Below are positions 1 through 12,900 of a DNA stretch of 21,382 nt, one piece after another. The stretch is from Kipferlia bialata (lineage: Eukaryota > Fornicata), in assembly GCA_003568945.1 (NCBI GenBank), contig BDIP01000081.1:1-21382 (forward strand), read 5' to 3'. Below the pieces are notes generated by a model that made no database searches, was not told the origin of the DNA, and saw nothing but the letters and a program-made list of their open reading frames with translations. Each line of letters begins with the position of its first letter. Within the stretch, counting starts at the first letter, position 1. The position numbers and the translations under genes were made by a program.

Positions 1-50
<50 letters not shown>
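1..50. repeat. Terminal poly-G homopolymer (50 G)
   Basis: The first 50 bases are uninterrupted G, directly following the donor site of the leftmost gene (on the minus strand, a poly-C inside an intron). Such runs at a contig end are typical of no-signal base calls in two-colour sequencing, so this is more likely an assembly artefact than genomic sequence. Confidence 0.85.
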
Positions 51-51
<1 letters not shown>

Positions 52-73
52 AGGGATGCACAGTCACACACAC

Positions 74-761
74 CTTGTGCTCAGCAGTATGGTACTGCCG
101 ACGCTGGGTGTGGGGAGCTTCTTGTCCTCAGCACCCACCAGGGAGTAGTTGAGAGCAACCATGGAGAGACCTGGGTGAGGGAGAATATAAATATACATAT
201 ATGAGTGATGGGTATATACTGTATGGTAGGACAGTCATAGGCCTCACCCTTGGGCAGGGCCATGTAGTGGCACCATGCGACAAACTTCTTGGTCATGAGG
301 AGTACAACTATCAGTGCGATGAAGAGCAGGAACCAGGTGCTGGGGTGAGACACACAGAGGAAGGTAACCTTCTTCCCTGCATGGAGAGCACCTATATAAC
401 GCACCAGCAGCATCCACAGGAGCACACCTTGCACTTGATGGACTTCTTGAAGCGCTGGCTATCAGAAAGGAATATCCAGTACAGTGTATGTATAGAGTGT
501 CCCAGGGAGAAATTAGGACAGGTTTGCACTCTCATGCTCGAATTCAGGCACAAATTGATATACTACCACTCTAGAACTGAATGCCATCTCCTAGGGAGGC
601 ATTAACATCAGATATGGGGGCAGGGAACACACTTCGTAATATGGGGTCTGATCACAATACATAATAACTGCACTAACCTCACCACAGCTCCCAACTGTCT
701 TCGTCCTGGGCGCCTCAGAGGGCGGAATACCCCCGTCAGGAAGTTCTGTGTATGTTGACAT
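74..761 (-). CDS. Partial gene for a small membrane protein, 5' end only
   Basis: Second minus-strand gene, running off the left edge. A likely first exon is 761-683 (MSTYTELPDGGIPPSEAPR...), ending in a good GTGAGG donor. A strong exon at 458-248 contains TWFLLFIALIVVLLM, an evident transmembrane segment, flanked by KK on the cytoplasm-like side. It splits to 170-74 (GLSMVALNYSLVGAEDKK...) across an 78-nt intron ending CTCACCCAG, in phase. A GT..AG stretch inside the first of these (428-378, 51 nt, no stop) would add a second hydrophobic segment, GVLLWMLLVRYIGAL, if it is kept. The joint between 683 and 458 does not keep phase as drawn, so an exon may be missing there. I do not recognise the family. 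170-74 ends at a donor close to the poly-G. Confidence 0.45.
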
Positions 762-1086
762 TATATACCAGATACACACTGAGAAGGTGTTGGCATTGTC
801 ACTTCAACTACTGTACCCCTTATCGATAGTACAAAAAACACATTTTTGGAATAGGGGTCTTTAGGCCTAGCACTGCCGCACAGCAACTGGAGCAGCAAAC
901 ATACATGAATAGGGACGACTCAACACACAATACGATTCTATTCAGAGACAAGCATTAATTAGCCATAGAAATTGACTGAAAAGGGAGAACCTGGGGATGG
1001 TTTCCACAGTAGTATATAGTACAAATGTGTTTGGGTCCTGAGACCCGGGATGTCCTACTGGCCACACACATAGAAGCCCCTCTGCC
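762..1086. other. Intergenic spacer between two tandem minus-strand genes
   Basis: About 325 bases between the dynein-like stop and the next candidate start. It contains short A/T-rich tracts (for example the T6 run near 833 on the minus strand and CTAATTAATG near 955) but no open frame that fits a gene and no recognisable RNA gene. It should hold the poly(A) site of the upstream gene and the promoter of the downstream gene; I see no motif that fixes either. Confidence 0.4.
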
Positions 1087-3921
1087 CTATACGATGTCAA
1101 AGTAGGCCCCGGCACTGATCCAGTACCCCTGCCCCACTCTGTCGCTGAGGGACACCCTGCCAAGCTGTCGGTTGCCTAGGGGTGAGGGGCGCAGGGGGCT
1201 GAGTCTCAACCTGCAGTTACTATATATGACACCGACACATGCCAACCCACCTAGCACCACGGGTATGGACGCCCTACCGGCCCCCCCTAGCTCCAGAGAG
1301 GGTATGTGGCTCAGATGCATGTCACTGCGCTGGAATGAGAGGGGGGCCATATCATCTCTGGGTGTATCTAGCTATCTCATGTTATACGCTCTAACCTGGC
1401 CCAGACTCACGAGTGACATGCTACTCTCACTGGAGACGTCACTGTGGGCCCTCGAGTCCAGGGCCCCCTGGCACTCACTGACCACCCGGACATACACCTC
1501 TGTTACCTCAGAGGGGATGAGGAAGGAGGACACGACGGGGTGCGTCCTGTCTGCAGACAGTCGGAAGCCACACATAACAGCCCTCAGCCGCACCACCGGG
1601 GACTGCCTTCTGTCTGACCCAGGGGCAGGGGGCACGACAGACACCTCATAGCGGCAGTCACACTGCCTGGACGGTGAGGGATACAGTGAGGGATAGTGTG
1701 AGTAACGGTCACTGGTGCCATAGTATCAATACCGACCCACCTGATTCCCTCGTGGTTGGCAAACAGAATCATAAGGGAAGACAGCAGAGACCGTTTGCCA
1801 GAGAGGGTCTTTATGCCCGAGACGTCACACGGCACCTCATGCCAGTGTGAGACGGGATAGGAGAGGAGGAACCTGTACACCACCGACTGAGGTGAGAAGA
1901 CACCTCCCATATCAAGAAGCAAGATGCAGCTAACAATGAAACTCCATTCTCTACCAACACATAGAAAAACACTCCTTCACGGTTGCAATGTCGTGTGTAC
2001 CTGTGTACTGGGCGAGTGTCTGAACGTGTCGTCCTCCAGTGAGTTGATGGTATCGAGCAACTGTTCCGAGAGATAGTCGAGTCTCGCCTCGCTGCTACCA
2101 CTCTCCTCTCCCCTAACACCCTCTGTGTCATCGGTATCTGGCCGGGGCCCTGCGTTCCCACTGGTCTCCCTACAGCTAAGAAGATGGATATTTTAGAGGG
2201 TGTATTCAATCTAGTGAATAATGCAGCAGTACACAATACCCAGCTACCGGAGAGTATCCACACATTGATGCTACCTTGCCGCGTGTGACTCAGAACGTGT
2301 GGCTATCTTCTCTGCGGAGGGGGGTCGCAGATTGCGCAGATCCGTGTGCAGACGCTCAATCTCCCTAGTGTAAGAGAAACACGGGAGTAGAAGTAGCGTA
2401 CATCAAAGACCCCACCCACCCTGGTCGGTAGTGTATGTCCTGCACTCCGATGATGTTGAGAACATCCGCAGTGGAGCACCTCTGCCCGTCTCCCGCATAC
2501 ACCTTGTGTTGCTTGTCGACCAGTGCCTGCGGTTATTATATCGTATGGGGACTAATTGAACACCCCAATATGTCGTTACTCAGCCATCTGTGGCACTAAG
2601 GAAGAATCGTTTGGATGTGTGCATACCTCTATCTGTGATGGGTCAGTGACGGCTGTCATCTGCAGGGCCTGGGCACTGGGGTAGTAGAGGGCAATGCGGA
2701 ACTCGCCGTACTCAGTCTGAGTGAGTGCGCGGTACGTGTGTTTGTAATGATTACGATTTATGAGATGGTATACATGACCGTACCACGTGCTCCAGTGCGT
2801 TGCTGAGTCCAATCGCTGGCTTCTGTGACGCGTGCTTCACCACGCCTCTCTTTTGGACTGTCCCACCGTCGCTGGGAGTGTTTGACACCACACTTCTGGC
2901 AGAGGTAGGTACGGAGACCCGAGACCTGGTTGTGAGGGTGATGAGGAGGTATCAGAGGGGGAATCAAATATGCAGCGAGTACTCACCTAGCGCTTCTCCT
3001 CGAGGCAGATGTCTTGGCGGTCATCCCGGTCTTGTTAGTCATGCCAGTGATGCCTGAGATCAGAACGCTATAGAGACATATATACTGAGACACCAGAATA
3101 GTGTACTCACTGGACAGAGCCTTCACCCCAATAAACACTACACCACTTGTCAACGTATAGGTCCCTACCTGTCCGCTGGCTGAGGCATGCGTTGTCTTGC
3201 CCCCTCAGAGCATCTACCCCCATCCATTCACTACCCTGCCCGTTGGCACAGTGTCGGCAGAGGCCTGGGGGTAGGGGGTCTTAGGTGCAAGTGACACTTG
3301 ATATGCCACATACATACATACAGGCAGCGGTACATACAGGTATATATGCTTATACCCACCTGGAAACTCCAACTGGACAGGTAGCAGGTGACACACATAT
3401 CCAGAGAAACACACGGTGTCCGTCATTTGCCTCAGATATCTACGCGTTATGAACTGAGCCAAAGGTCGAGGGACACCTGAAAGTAAGATTTCCCTATTTT
3501 CAAACAGAAGAGAAATAGTCTCAAACACACCAGAAGTGAACCGGTCTTGCCACGTGAATGCCCCATAGAAGTTGGTTGGGGTTCTGGTGCAGCATATCTC
3601 AAGTAGGCCTCTCTCGGCAGACTCCTGAGTAGTGAGTAGTGAGTAGTCAGTAAGGAGAAGTAGGCATTGACTTGATATTTCTGTTAAAGAGGTTGTCGGT
3701 GAGACGAGTATAGGAGTGCCGCTACCTGTCCAACTAGAGGGATGCCCTCCTGGGTACTAATACGGGTACCCATGGCCCTTGGGGTGTTGACTGACAGACC
3801 CCCTAGGTCTCTGCTGGCACAGGAGGAGATGGTGGACGAGACAGACCTGGCTGAGGCAGTACGGCCAGGGGTGGAGGGTATCTGGGCAAGCGCGGGATTC
3901 CTGAGGTTATGGCGTGTGTCA
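1087..3921 (-). other. Dynein-like gene: C-terminal domain with Ser-rich insertions
   Basis: Exons 3921-3726, 3624-3531, 3476-3360, 3296-3235, 3179-3169 (11-nt microexon), 3067-2987, 2925-2784, 2716-2627, 2526-2420, 2364-2275, 2175-2009 (or -2001), 1948-1741, 1666-1431, 1286-1087. GGVFSPQSVV (1907-1877) stands for SGFFFPQ.FL; RLRAVMCGFRLSADRT (about 1560-1610) for GVYVHGLFLEGARWD; and YWISAGAYFDIV before the stop for the final HWI.RGVALLCQL. Possession of this domain favours a ciliary-type chain. Exons 3921-3726 and 3067-2784 code for Ser/Thr/Arg-rich, probably disordered stretches absent from ordinary dyneins. The junction of exons at about 2005 and 1948 has two possible splice pairs. Confidence 0.65.
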
Positions 3922-6900
3922 CTGCCTATTAAGGTATGAGTAGTGAACTATACCTGACACTCACGAAACCAGCAGCCTTGGTATCTCTGCTGAGTAAGGG
4001 CACGTCATAGAGATGGGACGCATCCTGTGTAAGAAGGGACAGATAGTGTAGATGTATCTGTCTGCTCCATCTCTCCATACCTGCCCATAGGCTACTAGGA
4101 ATCTACTTAGGGTCCCGATCTGTCGGATGCACAGACCCACTCCGATCTGGGCCTCCAGCGGAGACGCATGGTTGGCTGTGACGTGGAACTGCCTCTGGCC
4201 ACAGGACAGAACCATGCCGCTGAGCACCCGCCTCATCTTGGTGGAGAAGGCGGGGGAGACAAAGACAGGGACGGAGACGGTGGGGGTGGAGAGGAAGTGG
4301 GGAGTGGACGAGAGGGCCTGTAGTGTGACAGGAGGAATCATGTCTGAGGGGTCAGAGAGGAGTGACAGCAGAATGATACCGAGTTCACACATGAGGTCAC
4401 GTACCATATGCAGCCCGTATAGGAGACTGCTCACATCTGACACAGGTAGATACGACAGCACGCCTTATAAGGAGATCCAGGAGGCGCTTGTTGCCTGAGA
4501 GATCGGTTCTAAGGTGAGGAAATGAGTGGGAAAACACCAGAACAATTGATGGGTGTTACCTCACTCTCCGAGTGACTACCACTATCATCTTCATGGGTTG
4601 ATGCAGAATGGGATCAGACACATCCAGAAGCCGCAGAGAGTTCCATTGCACGATGGCAACCCTGGGAGTCAGATAGAGGTTCCTGCCGTTCATTCTGACC
4701 AACGCATAAACAATTACTGAAGCAGAGGCGGGACGTTGGAGTTAACACTGGACGAGTCCCTACCTCTTAGGTGACATGTTGTGGTGCAGGCCGTAGCAGG
4801 GCTGCATCCCACACTGAGAGTGAGAGGCATGGATACAGTACCCATATACAGTGGCCATAGCCGATAGCGGTTCGAACACATTCAATCATCACTCCAACTA
4901 TAACGGTACCTGCTGGAGTGACTGTACTAGGTGCTGCTCCGTGCTTGCTGTCAGCTCCTGGTTGATCAGTGCCACGGCTATTGTCTGGGTGCTCTCCACA
5001 AGACCTGTGACAAGAGCCTGGATCTCCACCTGAGTGTTAGGTCACAAACATTGGTGTAGTTGGACATAAAAGTACAATATTATACGTACATTCGCATGAA
5101 TACTTGGACGAAACATACCAATATGTCGAATGCATCGTACATATATACAGAGGAATACCTGAGCCAGTGGTATCTTGAGAGCAACTGCGGTATTGACCAT
5201 CTGCTTGTCTACCCGGGCCTTCCTTCTCTGGGCTGCCCTTGTTCCCTCATCGGTAGACAGAGCCCTACACCAGGCACCAGCCTATCGGTGAGATGGAAAC
5301 AAGATAACATGGGGTCCTAACCCAGATGGACGGAGACTCAGAATACTGGCCCACAGCATTTACATCCTTACCGCAATGAGGGCTGAACTGTGGCACAGAC
5401 AGCACATGGCTCCCAGGTGCAGCTGCAGGGTCCTGGGATGAATTCATTGAGCTCACGGTATCTCAATTGCTCACATGCACATTCACTGGTCGTGGTCACT
5501 CACCTGTCACTGAAGGATGTTCCTAGGCAGTCTGGGAGCCGCAGCTGCTTCTTGACCTTCCTACCGCCAAGAATGGCCTCTCTTCTCGAGTGGTTACCAA
5601 GCAGCGAGGACAGGAGAGACAATCCTGGGTCAAGGAAGACATGGAGACGTAGAAGATAGTAATATGCTTGAAAATACCTCCGTCGAGGTCAGTGGCCAAT
5701 AGAATGGCGTCGGCAAAGGCGGCATCGGTGCTCACAACGCTCTAGAGTGTGAGAGATAGTAGTGTGAATGTACCCCATGATCTTATAGGGTCCTAACACC
5801 ACGTGTGGATAGAAGTGTTGTTTGAATACACACACACATACATAACTATATATATATGTACCTCCATTAGTCCCGAGTACATGGGAGCAAGCGCCTCAAG
5901 CACCGCAAGGCGTCTAAATGCCTTCGACAGAACAGGATACATGCAGAGTGGGGACGCGCGACTACTAAGCGCTATCTCGTAGATTCGATCAACTTCAGCT
6001 GGGTCTGCCAGGGATGCCATCCTGGAGAACTGACCCCCCAAGGCATACTGGGGTGGGTCGGTGGTCCATAAATGAGACACATGCATTCAATTGGCTTACA
6101 ATCTTTACATACCACTATAGCCGACACTGTTGCGGTATCGAGTTCCTCTGTGAAGACTAACTGGGCAGTGTTGATGATGAGCACTAAGAGCTATGGTGAG
6201 GCAGGAGAAACAAGAAGGAGTGGCTAAGTATTCCGCAAATTGTAGTTAGACGTGTACCTGTTGCTGCGGGAGGTCATAGAGAGCATTGGGCTCAGCTGTA
6301 CTCGCAATGAGAGCGTTGCATGACTGGATGTAGAGCCTACGCATGGTAGTTGTGTTGAGGGATGCAAAACCCTTCAAGGAGACGTGCTCTGCAATGACCG
6401 AGGTGAGAAGGGCGAGCTGGTTGGAGAGCCGTCCAGTGTCTGTGGTTAGAGATATCGTTGAGGACAGCTTAGCAGTACTGAGTCACACTATACTAAGCTG
6501 CGTACTTCGCATCATGGGACTGGGGAACCGAGCCATGTGGGCACTGATCATGTTGACCCCCCTCGTGAGCCCATAGTCTATGCCGGGCTTGGCCCACAGT
6601 GCTGCCAGGGAGTGGTGGGACTGGTTGACGTCCTTGCTCAAACCAAGCATGTGGCCTGATGTCAGTCATGGTTTGATATGCCTTCCGATGCTAATTGTAT
6701 CATGTACGTCACACTACTCACTTGTGCTTCTGATGATGGCCGATGACGATGTAAGTGAGGGGGCAGTGGTGACTAGTTGGCCCATAATGGTCCTCAGATC
6801 CCCCCAAAAACGTCCTCTCAGGATATCCGGAGCCTCTTCCGCTAATGCAGCCTGTGTGAGCAGAATACATAGTTAGTACTTGAAAGCGTATGACCCGGGT

Positions 6901-9900
6901 TACTCCCTGACACGTCTTATTCACCCACCTGTTGGAATGGGCCAGTGTCTGACGCCCGTGCCACCTGCTGCAGGACGTTGAGTATCTCGAGGGTCAGCGT
7001 GGGCTGGACGGCTCGGCAGTCCATCAAGGTGCAGCTGGGGGAGTAGGCTGCGGGATCCATACACACATGTAACCACATCTTGTGCACTGGCTGTCTGAGA
7101 CGGCACTTGTGGGCACCGTCCTGGAGGTGAGTGGGGGGATATCACGATAACCAGAAGGTAAAATAGACATTCACGCTGATAATATACACTCTGATAGCAT
7201 ACACTGTATGGGACTCGCAGCTACCACACCTGGAACAACAGTATCTGCCCGGGTCTCGTGTTCCTCGCATAGAAGAACCGCACTATGAGGGTGAGGAACT
7301 CTTGGGCGCCTGCTGACACCACCTCTCTCCCGCTCAAGATGATATGGGCACCCGCGTTGATTGCCTTACATGCCATGGGGAAGAAGAGGTGGCCGGGGAG
7401 ATCCATGGGAAGTACCACAATGTTGCAGCGCTTACGTGCCATAGCCATCACCTTGGCATTGTCTGCCTCGGTGTTACTCGCCTTGAGCATATCGAGTAAG
7501 CCCTCCCTCCACATCAGGAGGCACGACGCCACCTGGGGTCCTGACTCCTTGTCGAGAAAGGGTATGCAAGTGGGGTAGTGCACTGTGGCGTAGCAGGCCC
7601 TGACGCAAGAGAGAAGGGCAGTGTCTACAGCTGGAAGCGCCCCAGCGTAGAGCCAGAGGAATGGCTTCGGGCTCTTCGCAGGGGGATACATGAAGTAGAA
7701 CCTGTTGGCCATGGCTGTGACAAAGAGTGAGGTGGACAACTGTACAGATCCCATATCCTCGATGCCACACAGGTTCTCCACCACCCCTCTGAGGTCTTGG
7801 AACTCAGGCTCCGTTGCGGCGTTCAGCCAGAACTGTTCTGTGTACATGAAGAGAGTGGCGAAGTTGGCACCCCGGTTGATCAGGAGCCTGTGCTCGGATG
7901 GGTCTGTCTCACTACGTGGTGTGAGTAAGGCCACACCCTGCTTGAGGTCGTGTAGGTACCTCATGGTAGTCGAGTCTGTCTCGTCGATGAAGGACTCGTG
8001 TCTCTCGAGCTCCGCCAGGAAACTCGAAATCTCAGCCCGCTCTGCACGGGCTCTCTCCATGTATCGATTCTTAGCACTGAGGCCAAATGCAACGTACTTG
8101 TTGAACTCTACCCTGTTTCTGGCATCCAGGTTGCAGAGGGCCCCAAACATACCAGCCAGCTTCTCCATAAACATCCGGATGACATCCATACCGTCTCTGT
8201 TGTTGTTGAAACGTCTGTCCAGGTACCTGTGATCAAATGATCGTAAGAATCGTAGTAATACATATAATGTCGTAATGTATAGTGATACCTGTACATGGAC
8301 GGTGTTGCCTTCAGAAGGTTGGCTGTTCTGGTCGGGAAACCCATATTGAGGTTGAACGAGAGTCGCTCCTCTGGTGGCTTACCACTGGTAACCACAACGG
8401 CTAGGTGCTGGGCCATCTTCATAACCAAGGTACACGCATCAGGTTGAGGGAGAGAGTACTTCTCTGCGAGAGAGAGATACATCTGACCCAAGGCGGCTCT
8501 TGAGAACACCGGAGGTACGAGCCCCTTGTTGAATGCAACCAGACACTGCCGCAGAAGAGGTGAGTGTGGTATCTGGTCTCCAGGGATGTGGAGCAAGACA
8601 CGGGAGAAGAGAGTGCGCTCAGACGGGTACTTGCCATGGATCTGGCTATTGACGTCTCCCCCAGGGAAGATCTTGTAAGGAGATACATTGCAGTCCACTT
8701 CGATACCGTTCTGGGTATCACTGAGGGGTAGGGCCAGCCCAGCCGGGAGTCCGCAGGAGAGCACAATGGCAAGTCGGATGAAAGCTGCTATGCGTGCCTC
8801 CTGTCCCGGTAGACCCATTGATGTCCATATGATGTGCTGGAGGTTAGACTCGTGGGACTCTGCGACGGGGATGCCCCTGAAGACTAGGTCGATGTCCACA
8901 ACCATCCGGGGGAGGTACCGCTCGTGCTGAGATCCAAAGAAGGATGCGCTGGAGTCGCTAACGCCCGACACTGTGGACTCGTCCAATGACACGGCACCGC
9001 GTAGACTTGGACTACCATCAGGCATATGCCTGTTCTCCTCCACGTTGATGAAGGCCTCTCTCTTCTTTGCAAGGGTGGTATTCTCCCTGGCCAGCCTAGT
9101 GAACCCCGGGGTTACAACGTGGCTCAAAGAGGTGTTGAAAGCAAGCATCTTGAACAACAGCTGTGCTGTTCGGTACACATCCATGACGTCCTTGTCGAGC
9201 AGCGACATGGTAAGAGTCGGTACCCTAAGCGCCTTCAGACCACTGCTCATACCAACATCATCCAGGGTCCGGGCCACACTGTTGTTGACGGCCATCCAGC
9301 ACTCCTGCTGCACCGCCATCTTGAGCACGGTGGGCACAATGTCAGGATGCTCCACATGCAGCTCGGACAGTATGTCCTGTAGGGGGTACATGCTGTGCAG
9401 GAGGGGGGCAAAGCAGTCATTGACGAAGTAGAACGTCCTGGGAGGCGGCGCTCCCGTTCCACTGTGGAGAGCTGTCAGAATGTCAGACCAAGCCCTCTTG
9501 TCGGTGGGTGACACCGACGCCTGGAGGATAGCTGAGCGCTCATTGGTAACATGGCCAAAGCCTCCCTCCGCAATCTGATCCTTGAGAATCCTGTTGAGTG
9601 CTACAAGGGTCTTGAGGGGTAGACTCCTGTCCACTATCCTCAGAGTGGCTACAAATATGGTCGTTGGAGTGACATAGTACATCGAGGGGTCCTGCTTCGT
9701 CGCTACAAGGCCCATTCTCTTTATACTTTCCAGAAGTCGTAGCGGCGAGAGATCCTAGCAGTAAGAAAGAAAACACAAATGTATACAGAGAGACATCAAT
9801 AGAGCCATACCATTGTATCACACACCGCCATGAGGCTCTTCAGCAACACGGGTCTGAACTCAGCAGGGTGGTCTGGGTGGATTGGGAACTGCGAGAATAG

Positions 9901-12900
9901 TCCCTCCACCAAGTTGTAGTCGATGAGCTGATCACCGTTGAATACTATGGCATAGGATGGTAACAGCTGGCATGACGGATCGGTCTCAACCCTCGACAAG
10001 TCGATGTGCGTCTCCGCCATCATCGAGAGTCCCTCCAGCCTGACAGTGGTCACGGCACTCGAGAGTCCGTCATCCTGTTCAACCGGAAGGATAGGCACTG
10101 GACGCTCCCTGATACTGTAGATGTCAGCGGTTGAAGCTGTGTCTGTCACCTGTACTCTCCTAGACACCAGCTGTCTGAATGTGGACGGAGCCAACAGCTC
10201 CTTGGCCGTGGCCGAGTCCTCCTCCAACAGAACTGCCAGGCCGTGGCTGAAGAGCGGGACAAGAGATCCATCGGCAGCTCTAGTGATGTGGTTAGAGAGC
10301 CCATCAGCAACTCCAGATAGCGCCACATGCCCGATAGTGCGGAAGAAACTAGGAAGCAGGTTGGAAGCGGCTGCTACCGCCCAGCTCTTACCCACAGTTC
10401 TGGTCGAGTTAATGATACCAGGAACACCAAACAACATGCATGCAGCCATGGAATGTGCAAAGGCCCTGTTAGTCGAGGTAAGTACTGGGGGCATCGTCCA
10501 CCTGGAGTTAAGTTCGATGATCTCATTCCAGACAGTTAGTGTTACTATTGCCAAAATATATGGGTAACAAACACAATGCACCTTGGATGGGTCATATAGA
10601 AGTCCTCTAACTCCACTGGGTCCCTTAGTGTGTAAGTCTCTAACTGAGAGATCGCAGGGTTGTATCTGAGGGGGACAAAGGCCTCTGGGTCAAGACTCGG
10701 ACAGCAGTCGATCAGGGTAGGGGCTGTCAATGCGCTGAACTCAGGGTGGGTGACCCTCAACTTGTCCAATGCGTGTTCCTGCGTAGTGACGTCAACCATG
10801 AGCTGGTACTCTCCACCATAGTCAGCCTCAAATGCGGTCAAGAAGGTATATGTGGTGTATACGACGGCAAACGCCGACATAAAGAGGGAGACGGAGTGAC
10901 CAAGGGTAGAGGAGCTGCCAAACGAAGAGAAGTAAGGCACGGATGGGACTATGTCCAAGACCGGACCCACATTGGGAAGACTGAAGAGGGATGGGTCTCT
11001 GTGGATCTGATCTACGAGGATACGTCCGTCAGATGCCCCAGATATATCAATATTGACCGGGTGGGGCCTTAGGGTCACCGCACCTTGCTCCGACAGGAGC
11101 CACCACATCACTGCCTGATTGTGAGATACGTGAGTGGAAGGACAGAAAATCGTAAACGAGTATATACTATTCATAAGCCTTCATGCGCCGTACCTGGGCG
11201 AAAGACCCCTCCAGTGAGCTGAGGTTGACATCAAGCATCTCCCAGAACCGACTGACTGCCCCGAAGAAGTAGGAAACGGGGTCGCTGCTGTTTGTGATAT
11301 CGGGCCTAACCCCTGTGTGGCTGAGAACAGAGTGGCGCATGGCAGCAGGCACACACACCATGTCCAGGTTGACTCGGAGGACGTGGACCCTGAAGAAGGA
11401 GTGGGCAGGAAGGGCGGGGCTGATGAATATCCGCCTAGGTGTCCTGCCCCCTCGGATGAGCATGGTGAGGTCGGCAGCCTCTCCTTCCCCAACATGCCCC
11501 AACTGTAGGCCTGTTGGGTCGAATGACATGTCAACCACGTGCCAATCCCTGGTCTTCTCAACGTTACTCTCGGCCTCATCTATGCTCCGCCGATAGCTGA
11601 ATGTGGACTGTGACTTCTCTGCTGCATGTTGAACTATGGCGAGTGCAGAGGAGATGCATGGTGACTGGATCCACACGGTCCGGCATGGGGCCTCCAAAAG
11701 GGTTCTCAGCCACGATGCAGCATAAGCGCCCTCTCCCGAGAGCACACCTACTGGCTCCATATACTGGGGATCTTCTGTCTCTCTCTCTCCGTCGACACTT
11801 GACCCAAAAGCGGCTGAAACAGCTGAGAGGAGGCCCTCTCTGTCGTCTGGCAGGAAGGACATGGAGAGGTACTTGTAGACAGCAGCCTCTGGGGTGTCTC
11901 CTGTCTCCATCTCATCCACCTCAGTACAGTTGGGACTGTGCCTGCCTCTGTTTCTAATTGCCATGGCAACACCAAGGTCTTGAGGGTCTAGGAAAAGACG
12001 TGGGTTGGAATGTGCAAAAGAAGATCTGAGTGCTAAGCAAGGTTTCCCTGCGCTCTTGGGAATAAACCTCAGTCTCTCGGCAGCTGGCCGTACGTCAACA
12101 TATCTGGTAGTTAGTGTTGGTTAAGTATACACTATACACTACATTCAGTCCATCCCAAATCCTATACCTAATGGCTGAGTTGCGAGGTAGTCCCTGAGGT
12201 ACGGCGAAGGGACCTGTTTCTAGCACGGGGAGCCACACCATCAGTGCCCCAACAGTGTGTTCTGAGGGGTGGGCAGCCTTGCCAAGAGGACTACGCACAA
12301 CACAGAGGTCGGTGTCGGAGGTCTGGGAAGTAAGAAAGAGTACCGAGAATACCAAGTATACAAACTATGAACCTCCGATTGGGGTGTCTTAGGACCACTG
12401 GCATAGGGAAACTCTCCACCGGCCTGCAATGTTGTTGCGATATCCTCAAAAATCTGTACGTGTCTAAGAGGTGCGTCTTCTAGCCCAACGAGGTAGACGA
12501 GGTGACCATCCTGGGTTAAGACATGGAATGAAAGAACGTGTCCCATCACTACGTACCAGTAGAAGATTAGACAGTGTGCAACCCATTTCACAGGGGTCTT
12601 CGAACTCACTAATGGCAAGGAAGAATGGCGACATCCCAAGGAGCATGGCGACCTGGACTCAGTGAATAATAGAAGTAATGTGCCTCAAACAAAACAGTAT
12701 TTGAGGTGACAACACCACTCCAGTTGTTTCGTCATGAAGAGTAACAATAACCCGTACCGATATGAAGTATCTCATTGTCGACTTCATCACGGAACCGCGG
12801 GAGTTACACACTCCTGGGGTTAGTGACAGACCACGTGCATATATTGGACATAGGTACCTATGGTGATACCAGTCGCCAGCAGAGCAGTCAGCTGGGCACC

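Noticed and set aside
201-605. Plus-strand open frame of 134 codons
   Set aside because: The opposite strand codes for a clear transmembrane segment with donor and acceptor sites; the plus frame shows no such structure.
1172-1651. Plus-strand open frame of 159 codons
   Set aside because: Antisense to the last two dynein-like exons, whose minus-strand translation matches the C-terminal end of the dynein family; no support for a plus-strand gene.
6929-7654. First reading of this segment as AAA6
   Set aside because: The strand with DPAAYSPS fits the AAA5 NPHY.PE segment better, and a better AAA6 match lies at 4694-3954 in the correct order.
7705-9431. Long plus-strand open frames (7705-8232, 8973-9431 and others)
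   Set aside because: They lie opposite the 997-nt and 1466-nt dynein-like exons; the minus-strand frames match AAA4/AAA5 spacing and splice in phase, so these are antisense shadows.
7221-12103. Midasin or RNF213-type AAA giant instead of dynein
   Set aside because: Those families lack the linker before AAA1, the coiled coil between AAA4 and AAA5 and the dynein C-terminal domain, all of which are matched here in order.
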